A DNA stretch of 64,000 nt from Actinomycetes bacterium (GCA_023264975.1 JAHFUS010000006.1:1-64000), one strand, 5' to 3'; positions 39,719 to 49,096 are shown, numbered from the stretch's first letter. The notes: generated by a model not told the origin, from the letters alone. Program-made: numbers and translations.

Positions 39719-41289
39719 TGGCGCGCATCCTTGTCACCGAGCAGCTGGCCCAGCGGGGCCTCGACCTCATGACCGCCGCCGGCCACCAGGTCGACGAGCA
39801 GCTCGACCTCGACCCGGCCGGCCTGGTGCAGGCGGTGCCCGGGGCGGCCGCCGTCATCATCCGGTCGGCCACCCAGGTCACCGCCGAGGTGCTCGACGCC
39901 GGCACCGACCTGGTGGTGGTCGGCAGAGCCGGCATCGGCCTCGACAACGTCGACGTGGTGGCCGCCACCCGCCAGGGCGTGATGGTGGTGAACGCTCCGC
40001 AGTCCAACGTGCTGTCGGCGGCCGAGCACACCATGGCCCTGCTCCTGGCCCAGGCCCGCAACATCCCCCAGGCCAGCGCGGCGCTCAAGCAGGGGCGGTG
40101 GGAGCGCAGCCGGTGGGAGGGTGTGGAGCTGTACGGCAAGACCCTCGGCGTGATCGGGCTGGGCCGCATCGGCACGCTCGTGGCCCAGCGGGCCCTCGCT
40201 TTCGGGATGCGCCTGGTGGCGTTCGATCCGTTCGTGTCGCCCGACCGGGCACGCCAGCTCGGCATCGAGCTGGCCCCGTCGGCCGAGGACCTGGTGAGCC
40301 AGGTCGACTTCCTCACCATCCACGTGTCGAAGACGCCGGAGACCATGGGCATGGTGGGCGCCGAACTGCTGGCCAAGGCCAAGCCGGGCCTCCGCATCGT
40401 GAACACTGCCCGTGGCGGCATCGTCGACGAGGCGGCCCTGGCCGAGGCGGTGGCGTCCGGCCAGGTCGCCAGTGCCGGCCTCGACGTGTTCGCCACCGAG
40501 CCCACGACGGAGTCCCCCCTCTTCGCGCTGGACCACGTCACTGTCACGCCGCACCTGGGTGCCAGTACAGCGGAGGCACAGGACAAGGCGGGCGTCACCA
40601 TCGCCGAGCAGGTGCTGCTGGCCCTGGCCGGCGAGTTCGTCCCCTACGCGGTGAACGTAAGCGCGGCCGAGGCGTCGGAAACGGTGCGCCCCTTCCTGCC
40701 GCTGGCGGAGCGCCTGGGCGCCATGTTCGGGTCGCTGAACGAGGGAACACCGCCCCAGCTCGAGGTCGAGTACCAGGGCGCCCTGGCCGACTACGACACC
40801 TCCATCCTCACCCTGTCGGTGTTGAAGGGCCTGCTGTCGTCGGGCTCCAACCTCGACCCCGTCTCCTACGTGAACGCGCCCCAGCTGGCGGTCGAGCGGG
40901 GCCTGGTGTGGAAGGAGTCCAAGACGGCCACCGCCCACGACCACGTGAACCTCGTCACCCTCCGGGGCGGCAGCCACTCGGTGGCCGGCACCCTCGCCGG
41001 CCTGCGGGGCGAGCCCCGCATCGTGATGGTGGACGACCACGCCGTCGACCTTCCGCCCGGCCGCCACATGCTGGTTGTGCGCAACGACGACCGGGTCGGC
41101 ATGCTCGCCCTGGTGACCGGGGTGGTGGCGGCGGCCGGCGTGAACGTCGGCAACATGACGCTTGGCCGATCGCCGTCGGGCGACACCGCCCTGATGGTGC
41201 TGGGCACCGACACGCCGCTGCCCGCCGACGGCCTGGAGGAACTCCGGGCCGCCCCTGGCATTCTCGACGTCCGTTCCGTCACGCTCTGA
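39718..41289 (+). CDS. serA: D-3-phosphoglycerate dehydrogenase
   Basis: 523 residues. NAD-binding LGVIGLGRIGTLVAQRA, catalytic NTARGGIVDEAAL and TPHLGASTAEAQDKAG are present, followed by the long actinobacterial insert domain and a C-terminal ACT domain (HMLVVRNDDRVGMLALVTGV). First step of serine synthesis. It is coupled to the DUF3105 gene by a one-base overlap and lies near serC. Confidence 0.96.
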   Translation: MARILVTEQLAQRGLDLMTAAGHQVDEQLDLDPAGLVQAVPGAAAVIIRSATQVTAEVLDAGTDLVVVGRAGIGLDNVDVVAATRQGVMVVNAPQSNVLSAAEHTMALLLAQARNIPQASAALKQGRWERSRWEGVELYGKTLGVIGLGRIGTLVAQRALAFGMRLVAFDPFVSPDRARQLGIELAPSAEDLVSQVDFLTIHVSKTPETMGMVGAELLAKAKPGLRIVNTARGGIVDEAALAEAVASGQVASAGLDVFATEPTTESPLFALDHVTVTPHLGASTAEAQDKAGVTIAEQVLLALAGEFVPYAVNVSAAEASETVRPFLPLAERLGAMFGSLNEGTPPQLEVEYQGALADYDTSILTLSVLKGLLSSGSNLDPVSYVNAPQLAVERGLVWKESKTATAHDHVNLVTLRGGSHSVAGTLAGLRGEPRIVMVDDHAVDLPPGRHMLVVRNDDRVGMLALVTGVVAAAGVNVGNMTLGRSPSGDTALMVLGTDTPLPADGLEELRAAPGILDVRSVTL

Positions 41290-41328
41290 GCCCGCCGCCG
41301 GCCACGGGCGCCGACGCGGCCCCAGGGG

Positions 41329-42213
41329 TCAGCGCTTGGCGCGGATGAAGCCGTCGGCCTCGGCCGCCTCGCCGTCGACATAGCAGCGGTCGGGCCGGGT
41401 CCGGTCGTAGAAGGCCATGCCCGGCAGGTGGTAGAGCATGCTCGAGAGCTTGGCCTTCACCGGGTGCGTCGCGGGCGTGCCGGTGCCGAGGGGCTCCACC
41501 CAGGGCTGCTGGCGGGCCTTGCGGACCCGGCGCCTGGCCGGTGCGGCGGCGCCGGTGTCCTGTGTAACCACCTCGAGGGGCGCCGCCTTCCTGACCGCCT
41601 TGACGGCCTTCTTGGGGGCCTTCTTCACCGCCTTGTTGACCACCGGTGTGGCCGGCGCGGGCGGATCCATGTGGGGTACCGGGGGAACTGGCGGCACGTC
41701 GGCGGCCGGCGGTGAGGCCCACGGGTCGGCCCCCGGCTCCGCCGGCTGGGGGCCGGCCGGTCGTGCAGGAGGCGCCGGCTCAGCCGGGGCCGGGGCCTGG
41801 GCAGCAGCGGGCTCGGCGGAAACGGGGCGGGGGAGCGGCGGCGCGGCCGCCCGCTCGGGCAGGGGTGCCGGACGCATGGACGGCGGAGTTGACGACGCCG
41901 CCGGCGGGGGCGCAGGCGGCGCTGCGGCAGCCGGGGTCGGCGGGGGTGTGACGGGACGGGTGCCCGTCGGCGCCGGCGCAGGGGGAGGCGGCGGCGGGGA
42001 GGTGCTCGGAGCGGCCGGGAACGGCGCCTCCGACCGCATGCGCCCGGTGACCGTCTGGGCGGCAGGCTCGAGGGTGACCGGCTCGGGTTGGAGGGGCGGC
42101 CACGTCGGTTCCCCGCGGGTCGAGCGGCGGGACCGGACCACCTTGATCACGGTGACGAGCACGCCCGCCAGAAGGCCGATCCGTAGCCCCAGGCGGAAGG
42201 ATCGACGCACCAT
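41329..42213 (-). CDS. Proline-rich membrane-anchored protein with conserved C-terminal domain
   Basis: 294 residues. A short N-terminal membrane segment (LGLRIGLLAGVLVTVIKVV) is followed by about 150 residues rich in Pro and Ala, a Lys-rich stretch (AVKKAPKKAVKAVRKAA) and a compact end (THPVKAKLSSMLYHLPGMAF, then YDRTRPDRCYVDGEAAEADG). That end resembles the short domain called 'sunset' in actinobacterial annotation, of unknown role. Low-complexity sequence and histone-like lysines suggest a spacer that could touch nucleic acid or wall polymers (speculation). Confidence 0.75.
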   Translation of the reverse strand: MVRRSFRLGLRIGLLAGVLVTVIKVVRSRRSTRGEPTWPPLQPEPVTLEPAAQTVTGRMRSEAPFPAAPSTSPPPPPPAPAPTGTRPVTPPPTPAAAAPPAPPPAASSTPPSMRPAPLPERAAAPPLPRPVSAEPAAAQAPAPAEPAPPARPAGPQPAEPGADPWASPPAADVPPVPPVPHMDPPAPATPVVNKAVKKAPKKAVKAVRKAAPLEVVTQDTGAAAPARRRVRKARQQPWVEPLGTGTPATHPVKAKLSSMLYHLPGMAFYDRTRPDRCYVDGEAAEADGFIRAKR

Positions 42214-42266
42214 GGGGCCAACGGTAGCTTGACCGGCGCCGAGTGGTCTGCGACCATGAGGTCGTC

Positions 42267-42305
42267 ATGACTGCCCGTACCCGCTGCGTTCTCCTGCTTA
42301 CGTAG
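42267..42305 (+). CDS. leuA leader peptide (MTARTRCVLLLT)
   Basis: ATG 42267 opens a 12-codon ORF with GTT CTC CTG CTT (Val-Leu-Leu-Leu) just before the end, stopping at TAG 42303. GAGG lies five bases upstream; TTGACC (42229) and GACCAT (42252) are candidate -35 and -10 boxes with 17-bp spacing, the -10 nine bases from the ATG. Three adjacent Leu codons mark it as the leucine sensor of the leuA attenuator. Confidence 0.9.
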   Translation: MTARTRCVLLLT

Positions 42306-42366
42306 AGCGAGCCTCCCTCTCCGGGGCTCGCTTCGCCTCCTGCGCCTTCGGGCCAGGAGGTTTTTT
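42306..42366 (+). terminator. leuA attenuator: pause hairpin and intrinsic terminator
   Basis: Directly after the leader stop comes AGCGAGCC (42306-42313) paired with GGCTCGCT (42325-42332). Then CCTCCTG pairs with CAGGAGG, extended through a UUCG-capped inner stem, and is followed by TTTTTT (42336-42366). leuA starts 44 bases later. Structure and order match a classical amino-acid attenuator. Confidence 0.92.
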
Positions 42367-42409
42367 GTTTCCCCGATTCCAGCTGATCCACCGCCGAAAG
42401 GAACCTCCG

Positions 42410-43963
42410 ATGTCCGAGCGCCTGATCATCTTCGACACCACGTTGCGCGACGGCGAGCAGTCGCCCGGCATCTCCCTCGACGTGGCCGAGAAGCTAGAGA
42501 TCGCCGAGCAGCTCGCGCGCCTCGGTGTCGACTACATCGAGGCCGGGTTCCCCGTCGCCAGCCAGGGGGACTTCGAGGCGGTGGAAGCCATCGCCAAGAC
42601 GGTGCGGGGGCCGGTGATCGCGGGTCTGTCCCGCACCAACCTGGCCGACGTCGACCGCTGCTGGGACGCCGTGCGCCACGCCGACCGGTCGCGCATCCAC
42701 GTGTTCGTCTCCACCAGCCCCAACCACATGGAGCACATGCTGAAGATGACGCCGGCCCAGGTGCTGGCCGAGACGAGGTCCGGGGTGGCCCGGGCCCGAG
42801 AGCACACCGACGACGTGGAGTTCAGCCCCCAGGACGCCACCCGCACGCCGCTCGACTTCATGATGGAGGTGCTGCAGGCGGCGGTCGACGCCGGCGCCAC
42901 CACGCTGAACATCCCCGACACCGTCGGCTACGGCATCCCGTGGGACTTCGGCGCCCTCATCCAGTACGTCCGCCGCAACATCGGTGGCGACTACATCACG
43001 TCCACCCACTGCCACAACGACCTGGGACTGGCCACCGCCAACTCCCTGGCCGGTGTGCAGGCCGGAGCCCGCCAGGTCGAGGTCTGCGTGAACGGGCTGG
43101 GGGAACGGGCCGGCAATGCCGCCCTGGAGGAGGTCGTCATGGCGGTGCGCATCCGCGCCGACCAGTTCCCCGGCATCGAAGTCGGCGTGCGCACCGAGGA
43201 GCTGGCCCGCACCAGCCGCCTGGTGAGCCGCCTCACCGGCTACCCGGTGCAGTTCAACAAGGCGGTCGTCGGCCGCAATGCCTTCGTGCACGAGTCGGGC
43301 ATCCACCAACACGGTGTGCTGGCCAACTCGTCCACCTACGAGATCATCGACGCCTCGTCGGTGGGCCAGCAGGGCAGCCAGATCGTTCTGGGCAAGCACT
43401 CCGGCCGCCACGCCTTCAGCGACACGCTGGAGAAGATGGGCCTGCACGTCCAGGGCGACGCCCTCAACGCCGCCTTCGCCCGCTTCAAGGAGCTCGCCGA
43501 CCGCAAGGTGCAGCTCACCGAGGCCGACCTCGAGGCCATCGTGGCCGAGGAGATCGGCGGGGTGGGGGCCGAGCCGGCCTTCACCCTGGAGTCGCTGGAG
43601 GTCACCGGCGGCACGGTCGGCGTCCCCCGGGCCCGGGTCGTCCTCATCCGCGACGGCGAGAAGACCGAGGCGTCGGCCGACGGTGACGGCATGATCGACG
43701 CTGCCTGCCAGGCCATCAAGGCGGCTACCGGCATCGACGCCCGCCTCACCGACTTCAACGTGTCATCGGTGACCGGCGGCGTCGACGCCCTGGGCGACGT
43801 GATCGTCCAGCTCGACGCCGACGGCGTGAAGGTGTCGGGCCGGGGCGTGTCCACCGACGTCGTGGAGGCCTCGGCCCGGGCCTTCCTCAACGCCACCAAC
43901 AAGGTGGTGCGGGTGCGGGCCCGCACCGAGGCACGCGCCCGCATCGACGAGGTCACGCCGTAG
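42410..43963 (+). CDS. leuA: 2-isopropylmalate synthase (short LeuA type 1)
   Basis: 517 residues from ATG 42410 with AAAGGA upstream. [54 protein letters not shown] and the C-terminal regulatory domain ([39 protein letters not shown]) are all present. First committed step to leucine. This is the shorter E. coli-like type, not the long mycobacterial form. Transcription is under its own Leu attenuator. Confidence 0.95.
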   Translation: MSERLIIFDTTLRDGEQSPGISLDVAEKLEIAEQLARLGVDYIEAGFPVASQGDFEAVEAIAKTVRGPVIAGLSRTNLADVDRCWDAVRHADRSRIHVFVSTSPNHMEHMLKMTPAQVLAETRSGVARAREHTDDVEFSPQDATRTPLDFMMEVLQAAVDAGATTLNIPDTVGYGIPWDFGALIQYVRRNIGGDYITSTHCHNDLGLATANSLAGVQAGARQVEVCVNGLGERAGNAALEEVVMAVRIRADQFPGIEVGVRTEELARTSRLVSRLTGYPVQFNKAVVGRNAFVHESGIHQHGVLANSSTYEIIDASSVGQQGSQIVLGKHSGRHAFSDTLEKMGLHVQGDALNAAFARFKELADRKVQLTEADLEAIVAEEIGGVGAEPAFTLESLEVTGGTVGVPRARVVLIRDGEKTEASADGDGMIDAACQAIKAATGIDARLTDFNVSSVTGGVDALGDVIVQLDADGVKVSGRGVSTDVVEASARAFLNATNKVVRVRARTEARARIDEVTP

Positions 43964-43965
43964 TT

Positions 43966-44007
43966 GGGGACGTGACGGCTGCCCACGCAAGGGCCGCCGC
44001 CGTCCCC
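43966..44007. terminator. Long hairpin between convergent leuA and 3D-domain gene
   Basis: GGGGACG (43966-43972) pairs with CGTCCCC (44001-44007), with an inner CGGC/GCCG pair. It starts two bases after the leuA stop and ends 21 bases before the end of the opposing gene. No T-run. Confidence 0.5.
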
Positions 44008-44027
44008 GCTGCGTCCGGCGAGGTGCG

Positions 44028-45173
44028 CTAGCGGACGACGTACGCGGTGAGCTGCTGGACGCCGAAGTCCCGGCAGTAGGCGGTTGACGGGTTCCAGATG
44101 TCGAGGCGGCGACCCTTGATGGCGCCGCCGGTGTCCATGGCCCGCTTGACGCCGAGGCCGCCCACGAAGATCTCGGTGCCGAGAGGGACGGCCCGGGGGT
44201 CGACCGCCACGATGTCCTTGGCGACCGGTGCGCCACTGGCCGTGATGCCCTTGAGGGCGTAGCAGGTGACGCCGAAGTTGCCGATGGCCTCGCCACCGGT
44301 GGCGAGCCAGACACCGTCGCCCGACTGGGTGGCCTCGAGGGCTACCACAGGGGCGTTGGTGGCGCCGGGCAGGGCGGTTGACGGGGCGGGTGCGGAGCCG
44401 AACGCGGCCACGCTGCCGTCGTTGGCCGCCACCCAGTAGCCGGCGCCGTCGGCCGCGGTGGCGATGTCGACGAACGGGCCACGGCGGTCGACCGGCGACC
44501 CGGCGAACGCGGCGTCGCCGAAGGCGAAGACGCCGCCGTCACGGGCCAGGAGCCGGTAGCCATTGCCCGACGGGGTGGAAGAGATGCCCACGACGGGCCC
44601 GTTGAGGGCGGTGCCGCCGGCCGAGCCGAGGAACGTGGCGTCGCCGAAGGCGAAGACGCCACCGTCCTCGGCCGCCAGCCAGTAGCCCTTGCCGGTGGGC
44701 GTGGGGGCGATGCCGACGAGCGAGGCATTCAGGCGCAGGTCGCCGAGGGAGCCGGCGTAGGCGGCGTCGCCGAAGGCGAACACGCCCCCGTCGTGGCCGA
44801 CCAGCCAGTACCCCAGCCCGGAGGCGGTGGCGGCGATGTCGACGATGGGCTGGCGCAGAGGAGCGGGGGCGGTGCCGTAGAACGCGGCGTCACCGAACGA
44901 GTACACACCGCCGTCAGACGCGGCGAGCCAGTACCCCTTGCCGGACGCGCTTCGGGCCATGCCGGTGACCGGACGACCGGCGGCGCCGCCGAAATTGGCG
45001 GCGGCGCCGAGGGTGACGACCTGGCCGGTGGCGTTGTCCACAGCCCGGACGGGGCCGTTGGACGCCATCGGGAAGGCGAGCAGACCTATCAGGCCGACGA
45101 AGCCCGTACGTCTGAGCTTGACGAAACGTCGAGGCCGGATTCGGGAATGGAGACGGGAACAACGGACGGGCAC
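44028..45173 (-). CDS. Secreted 3D-domain protein with GYWLxxxDGGVFxFGDA repeats
   Basis: 381 residues from GTG 45173 with AAGGAAGGA upstream. A signal peptide (FVKLRRTGFVGLIGLLAFPM) precedes about six 45-residue repeats carrying GYWLAAEDGGVFAFGDATF-like cores, a beta-propeller-like repeat common in actinobacterial secreted proteins. The C-terminus is a 3D domain (VDPRAVPLGTEIFVGGLG, AMDTGGAIKGRRLDIWN), with the three conserved Asp of MltA/RpfB-like double-psi barrels that act on peptidoglycan. A wall-associated role is likely. The 245-bp 5' region shows no riboswitch I could confirm. Confidence 0.85.
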   Translation of the reverse strand: MPVRCSRLHSRIRPRRFVKLRRTGFVGLIGLLAFPMASNGPVRAVDNATGQVVTLGAAANFGGAAGRPVTGMARSASGKGYWLAASDGGVYSFGDAAFYGTAPAPLRQPIVDIAATASGLGYWLVGHDGGVFAFGDAAYAGSLGDLRLNASLVGIAPTPTGKGYWLAAEDGGVFAFGDATFLGSAGGTALNGPVVGISSTPSGNGYRLLARDGGVFAFGDAAFAGSPVDRRGPFVDIATAADGAGYWVAANDGSVAAFGSAPAPSTALPGATNAPVVALEATQSGDGVWLATGGEAIGNFGVTCYALKGITASGAPVAKDIVAVDPRAVPLGTEIFVGGLGVKRAMDTGGAIKGRRLDIWNPSTAYCRDFGVQQLTAYVVR

Positions 45174-45419
45174 AGGGTGGTCCTTCCTTGTCAGCTCCGT
45201 CCGGCGCCCCACGCACGCGACAAAGGTGGTGGTGGGGTTGGGACGAGGCACCGGTGGGCCCTCCGCCGCGCGGTTCCGCCTGCGGCTGAGGGGGCACCTG
45301 GCACGTTCCGCCGCCAGGCACGCATGTGCTGTGTCGGAGATCACACTAGTGGAACTCGGTGACAAAGGGCCAAACCGGGCCGGTGGTCGCCGGCCCGTCC
45401 AGCCGGTAGACAGGGGCCC

Positions 45420-45692
45420 ATGGCCCCGCCCGAGCGTTCCCCCCAGGATCTGGATGTGGCTGAGGCGGAGCGGTTGCGCCGGCTCCATGTGCGGCTCCGG
45501 AAGGCGTCCCAGGATCTGGAAGGGTTCACGGTGCCCAGGCGGATGAAGGGCCGGTGGGACAATGCCCCTGTTCCCGACGAGGCCGTGAAGGCGACGGGCG
45601 CCGAGCTGGCGGCGGCCTACGGCGCCCTGTGGTCGGCCTACCGGGAGTTGCTCGGATGGACCGGCGCAGGTTCAGGCGACGAGGGGGACTGA
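45420..45692 (+). CDS. Small helical protein, unknown
   Basis: 90 residues: SPQDLDVAEAERLRRLHVRL, VPRRMKGRWDNAPVPDEAVK and ATGAELAAAYGALWSAYREL. GC-rich third positions fit a real gene. It lies 49 bp before the rhomboid start on the same strand and overlaps the 5' region of the 3D-domain gene on the other. No family recognised. Confidence 0.5.
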   Translation: MAPPERSPQDLDVAEAERLRRLHVRLRKASQDLEGFTVPRRMKGRWDNAPVPDEAVKATGAELAAAYGALWSAYRELLGWTGAGSGDEGD

Positions 45693-45741
45693 TCTCCGCC
45701 GCTTGCCCGTGGTGGCGGCGGGATCGGTGGCAGCATCGGGC

Positions 45742-46581
45742 ATGGCCTCGCAGACGTGTTACCGCCACACCGGCCGCGTCACGGGGTCCAGTTGCACGCG
45801 CTGCGGGCGCCCGATCTGCCCGGACTGCATGATCGAGGCACCCGTCGGCCACCACTGCCCCACGTGCGTGCACGAGGCCCGAGCGGATATGAGGCATGTC
45901 AAGAAGGTGGCGTTCGCCCGGGGGGGCGCCGGGATGGCGGTGCAGGGCGGCGTCGTCTGTGTGGTGCTGGTCGCCGTAAACGTCATCGTGTTCGTGGTGG
46001 GACTCCAGGACCGCACCATCGAGCTCAGGTTCGCCGACAACGCCCTTGCCATAGCCGGGCACGGCGAGTACTACCGGATGCTCACGTCCGCCTTCCTCCA
46101 TAGCGGGCTGTTCCACATCGGCTTCAACATGGTGCTGCTCTACGTGTACGGGTCGCAGGTGGAGGCCACCCTCGGCATCCCGCGCTTCATCGCCCTGTAC
46201 TTCGCGGCCGCGCTCGGCGGGTCGGCCTGCTCGCTGTGGTTCACGCCCGTTGCGGCGTTCTCCCTGGGGGCGTCGGGCGCCGTGTTCGGTGTCTTCGGCG
46301 CCTTCTTCGTCATCGCCCGCAGCAAGGGCCAGGACACGTCGCAGATCGTCGGCCTGATTGTGATCAACCTGCTGCTCGGCGCGGTGATACCGCGGGTCGA
46401 CAACTCCGCCCACATCGGTGGTCTGATCACCGGCGCCGCCATCGGTGCCCTCTACGAGTGGGCTCGGCGCCGGCGGGGGGTGGGCGGCGTGGCCCTCCAG
46501 GTCGCGGGTGTGGCGGCCATCGCCGCCGTGATCGCGGTGGCGACGGTGGTTCGCATCGAGAACCTCCGGGCCGGGTTCTGA
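45742..46581 (+). CDS. Rhomboid intramembrane serine protease with N-terminal zinc finger
   Basis: 279 residues from ATG 45742. The N-terminus has a B-box-like zinc finger (CYRHTGR, CTRCGRPICPDCM, HHCPTCV). Then six or seven membrane segments carry the rhomboid core: the loop with HIGFNMVLLYVYGSQVE, the catalytic Ser in GASGAVFG (S178) and the catalytic His in NSAHIGGL (H224). Rhomboids cut membrane proteins within the bilayer; the substrate here is not known. Confidence 0.93.
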   Translation: MASQTCYRHTGRVTGSSCTRCGRPICPDCMIEAPVGHHCPTCVHEARADMRHVKKVAFARGGAGMAVQGGVVCVVLVAVNVIVFVVGLQDRTIELRFADNALAIAGHGEYYRMLTSAFLHSGLFHIGFNMVLLYVYGSQVEATLGIPRFIALYFAAALGGSACSLWFTPVAAFSLGASGAVFGVFGAFFVIARSKGQDTSQIVGLIVINLLLGAVIPRVDNSAHIGGLITGAAIGALYEWARRRRGVGGVALQVAGVAAIAAVIAVATVVRIENLRAGF

Positions 46582-46594
46582 CGGGCCGGTCGGG

Positions 46595-47572
46595 TCAGCC
46601 CGCTTCCGCCTGGCGGAAGGTGCGGCGGTAGGCCTGGGGTGACGTGGCGACGGCGCGCCGGAAATAGGTGCGAAGGTTGGCGGCGGTGCCCATGCCGCAG
46701 CGGTAGGCGACCAGCTCGATCGAGTCGTCGGTGGTCTCGAGGAGGCGCGAGGCGAGCAGCACCCTCTGGCTGAGCAGCCACTGGTGCGGCGTGGTGCCGG
46801 TGACGGCGCGGAAGCGGCGGGCGAAGTGGCGGGGGCTCATGTGCGCGCGCTCAGCCAGGTCGTCGACGCCGAGCGGCTGGTCGAGATGCTCGAGCATCCA
46901 ACCGAGGGTCGTGCCGAGCGGATCGTCGCCGGCGCTGGGGGCGACCGGCGCCTCGACGAACTGGGCCTGGCCGCCGTCGCGGTGGGCCGGCACCACCATG
47001 CGCCGGGCGACGGCGTTGGCCACCTCGGCGCCATGGTCGAGCCGAACGATGTGCAGGCACAGGTCGATGCCGGCCGCCGTGCCAGCGGACGTCATGACGT
47101 CTCCCTCGTCCACGTAGAGCACCTTCGGGTCGACCTCGATCTCGGGGTGCCGCTTGGCCAGCAGGTCGGCGTACATCCAGTGCGTCGTCGCCCGCCGCCC
47201 ATCGAGCAGGCCGGTGGCGGCCAGGACGAATGCGCCCGAGCACACCGACACGAGACGGGCGCCTCGCTTGTGGGCGGTGCGCAGCGCCTCGATGAGGTCG
47301 GCCGGCACTTCCATGTCGCCGCGGGCACCCCAGGCCGGGATGATGACCGTGTCGGCCCGCCGCACCTCCTCCAACCCGTACGGCGTGTCGATGGTGAAGC
47401 CCACGGACGAGCGGGTCGGCCCGGGCGTGGAGGCGCACACGAGGAACCGGTACCAGGGGTCGATCAGCTCCGACCGGTCGATGCCGAAGACCTCGCATCC
47501 AACGGCCAGTTCGAACGGTGCGACACCGTCGGCGATGACGGCGGCGACGGTGTGGCGGCGGCGTCGGGCCAT
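46595..47572 (-). CDS. GlxA-family transcription regulator (DJ-1/PfpI + AraC HTH)
   Basis: 325 residues. The N-terminal class I glutamine amidotransferase-like domain (AVIADGVAPFELAVGCEVFG) has the nucleophile-elbow Cys in LVSVCSGAFVLAATGLLDGR. The C-terminal AraC-type double helix-turn-helix is DLAERAHMSPRHFARRFRAV and IELVAYRCGMGTAANLRTYF. Such proteins regulate catabolic genes through a small amine or amino-acid-like ligand. Divergent from the minisatellite gene. Confidence 0.9.
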   Translation of the reverse strand: MARRRRHTVAAVIADGVAPFELAVGCEVFGIDRSELIDPWYRFLVCASTPGPTRSSVGFTIDTPYGLEEVRRADTVIIPAWGARGDMEVPADLIEALRTAHKRGARLVSVCSGAFVLAATGLLDGRRATTHWMYADLLAKRHPEIEVDPKVLYVDEGDVMTSAGTAAGIDLCLHIVRLDHGAEVANAVARRMVVPAHRDGGQAQFVEAPVAPSAGDDPLGTTLGWMLEHLDQPLGVDDLAERAHMSPRHFARRFRAVTGTTPHQWLLSQRVLLASRLLETTDDSIELVAYRCGMGTAANLRTYFRRAVATSPQAYRRTFRQAEAG

Positions 47573-47642
47573 GGCAGGATTCTAGCGAAAGTTGTCGTTC
47601 CTGCCAATGGTCATAGCCGCGGGAAGGCGGGACGATCGGGAC

Positions 47643-48205
47643 ATGGATGCTCCCCAGCTCACCCGGGTCGACGGTGTCGAGGTCGACTGTGTCGAGGTCG
47701 ACGGTATCGAGGTCGACGGTATCGAGGTCGACGGTATCGAGGTCGACGGTATCGAGGTCGACGGTATCGAGGTCGACGGTATCGAGGTCGACGGTAAGTT
47801 CCCCGGCAGCCTCCGTGCGGCCGCTACCGGGGACCACACCGACGCGGCCGCCGTGGCCCGGAGGGAGGCGTGGCAGCTGCCGGTGCTGCGGCAAGGCCGC
47901 CTCAGCCGCAGTCTGCCGGAGACGTGGGAGGGCGTCCACCTCCGCCTCCGAGCCGCCCTGTGGGAGGTGGCCGCCAGCGCTGACGTCCCGTGCCGCCAGG
48001 CGCCTCCGTCGATGCGGTGGCCCGGCTCCTCGTCGGCTACGGCGCCATCATCCCGCCGGCCGGCGACGGCGTCCGGGCGCTTGCTGCCATCGCCGAGGCG
48101 GGCTGCTCAGGTCGCGAGACCAGCGGCGGCCCGGATGTGGCCGAAGCCGCCCGCCTCGGCGAACGCCTGTCCGGCTACCTCGCATTGCGGGCCCGCTTCG
48201 GTTGA
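47643..48205 (+). pseudogene. Frameshifted gene with pentapeptide minisatellite, unknown function
   Basis: From ATG 47643 one frame reads DAPQLTRVDGVEVD, then repeats of VDGIE, then coding-like sequence (ARREAWQLPVLRQGRLSR, VHLRLRAALWEVAASADVP) up to about 47985. From about 47990 the coding character moves to another frame (GASVDAVARLLVGYGAIIPP, ALAAIAEAGCSGRE, SGYLALRARFG) and stops at 48205. Both parts have strong GC third-position bias, so one base seems to be missing near 47985-47995. The joined product would be about 187 residues. I do not recognise it. Confidence 0.5.
47671..47795 (+). repeat. 15-bp minisatellite, eight units
   Basis: The unit ACGGTATCGAGGTCG occurs six times without mismatch (47701-47790), after two variant units (47671-47700), with a partial unit at the end. 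Being a multiple of three, it expands a Val-Asp-Gly-Ile-Glu repeat without changing frame. Identical units imply recent slippage and probable length polymorphism. Confidence 0.95.
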
Positions 48206-48985
48206 GGCGCCTGCGACCGGGAACTGCCCGACGTCGACCCGAGACTTGCGACGCGAGGCTCGGTTGACCGTGGCGTCATCCGCGAGCGGCGGGACCGTGC
48301 GGGGCTCGACGTCGACCGGCTCGAGGCGACTCTGGCGGGCGCGCTCCTCGGCCTGTCGCAGTTCCCGGCGGTGGTGCTCGGCGGCGGCCCGCGCCTCGGC
48401 CTCGGGGCCGACCAACGGATCGGCGGCCAGGGCCAGGAGCTTGGTGTGCCAACGCTCGCCGAGGGCGCCGCCAACTGTCGAGCCGGTGAGCATGGCGACC
48501 AACGAACCGATACCGGCGACGGTGCCGAGGTCGCCCCATTCGGCACTCGACGTCGGGACGCCGACGCTGCGGAGGTTGCGCAGGATCTCGTCGCCGTCGG
48601 TGAACACGTTCACCAGGCCGGCCACGCCGGCGGCCACGACGACGCCGAAGACGAACACCATCAGCCCGTTGGTGGCGCCGGCCCGGCGGGCCATGCGCCC
48701 GGCCACGTAGCCGCCGAAGAGGTAGCAGAGGAGCAGGACGCCGGCGATGATCGCACCGCCGGCTGCGCCGAGAGTGCGCCACTCGTTCGTGCTCAGGTCC
48801 GTGTCGAACCCGACCGCTTCCGCTACGGCGCCGGTGATGGCGAGCAGCACGGTAAACGCCCCGTACGCCACCAGGGTGCCGGCCAGCACGCTGGCCAGCG
48901 AGACCCGCCCGAGGCCGGCATGCTGGGCCAGGACCGCCCGGTCGCTGCGGGTCTCCACGGCAAGCGCCCTTGTCGCTCGTGCCAT
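48107..48985 (-). CDS. Multi-pass membrane protein of unknown function
   Basis: 292 residues from ATG 48985, chosen because GAGGAGG lies just upstream. Four hydrophobic segments are visible (VSLASVLAGTLVAYGAFTVL, AGGAIIAGVLLLCYLFGGYV, GLMVFVFGVVVAAGVAGLVN, GTVAGIGSLVAMLTGSTVGG), followed by a charged cytoplasmic tail (ARAAAEHHRRELRQAEERAR). The last 33 codons overlap the frameshifted gene on the other strand, so the tail may have been extended by loss of an earlier stop. No family named. Confidence 0.75.
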   Translation of the reverse strand: MARATRALAVETRSDRAVLAQHAGLGRVSLASVLAGTLVAYGAFTVLLAITGAVAEAVGFDTDLSTNEWRTLGAAGGAIIAGVLLLCYLFGGYVAGRMARRAGATNGLMVFVFGVVVAAGVAGLVNVFTDGDEILRNLRSVGVPTSSAEWGDLGTVAGIGSLVAMLTGSTVGGALGERWHTKLLALAADPLVGPEAEARAAAEHHRRELRQAEERARQSRLEPVDVEPRTVPPLADDATVNRASRRKSRVDVGQFPVAGASTEAGPQCEVAGQAFAEAGGFGHIRAAAGLAT

Positions 48986-49096
48986 GTCTGCCTCCTCGAC
49001 GAGAGTCCGGTGATGGAACTGTCCCCGCCGGGCGGCGTCGGGAAACCGGAAGGAGCGTCTCCGCGCCGGCCTCCGCGGCACGGAGGGGATGACTGC

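Noticed and set aside
45174..45419. Possible c-di-AMP (ydaO) riboswitch before the 3D-domain wall protein
   Set aside because: Gene type and a GGCGGAGGGCCCACC stretch suggested it, but the conserved GGGGTGAATC and AACCCGTCAGCTAAC blocks are absent.
47582..47839. Minus-strand Thr-Ser-Ile-Pro repeat protein across the 15-bp minisatellite
   Set aside because: Any frame stays open across a 15-bp repeat; the plus strand has better coding bias outside the repeat.
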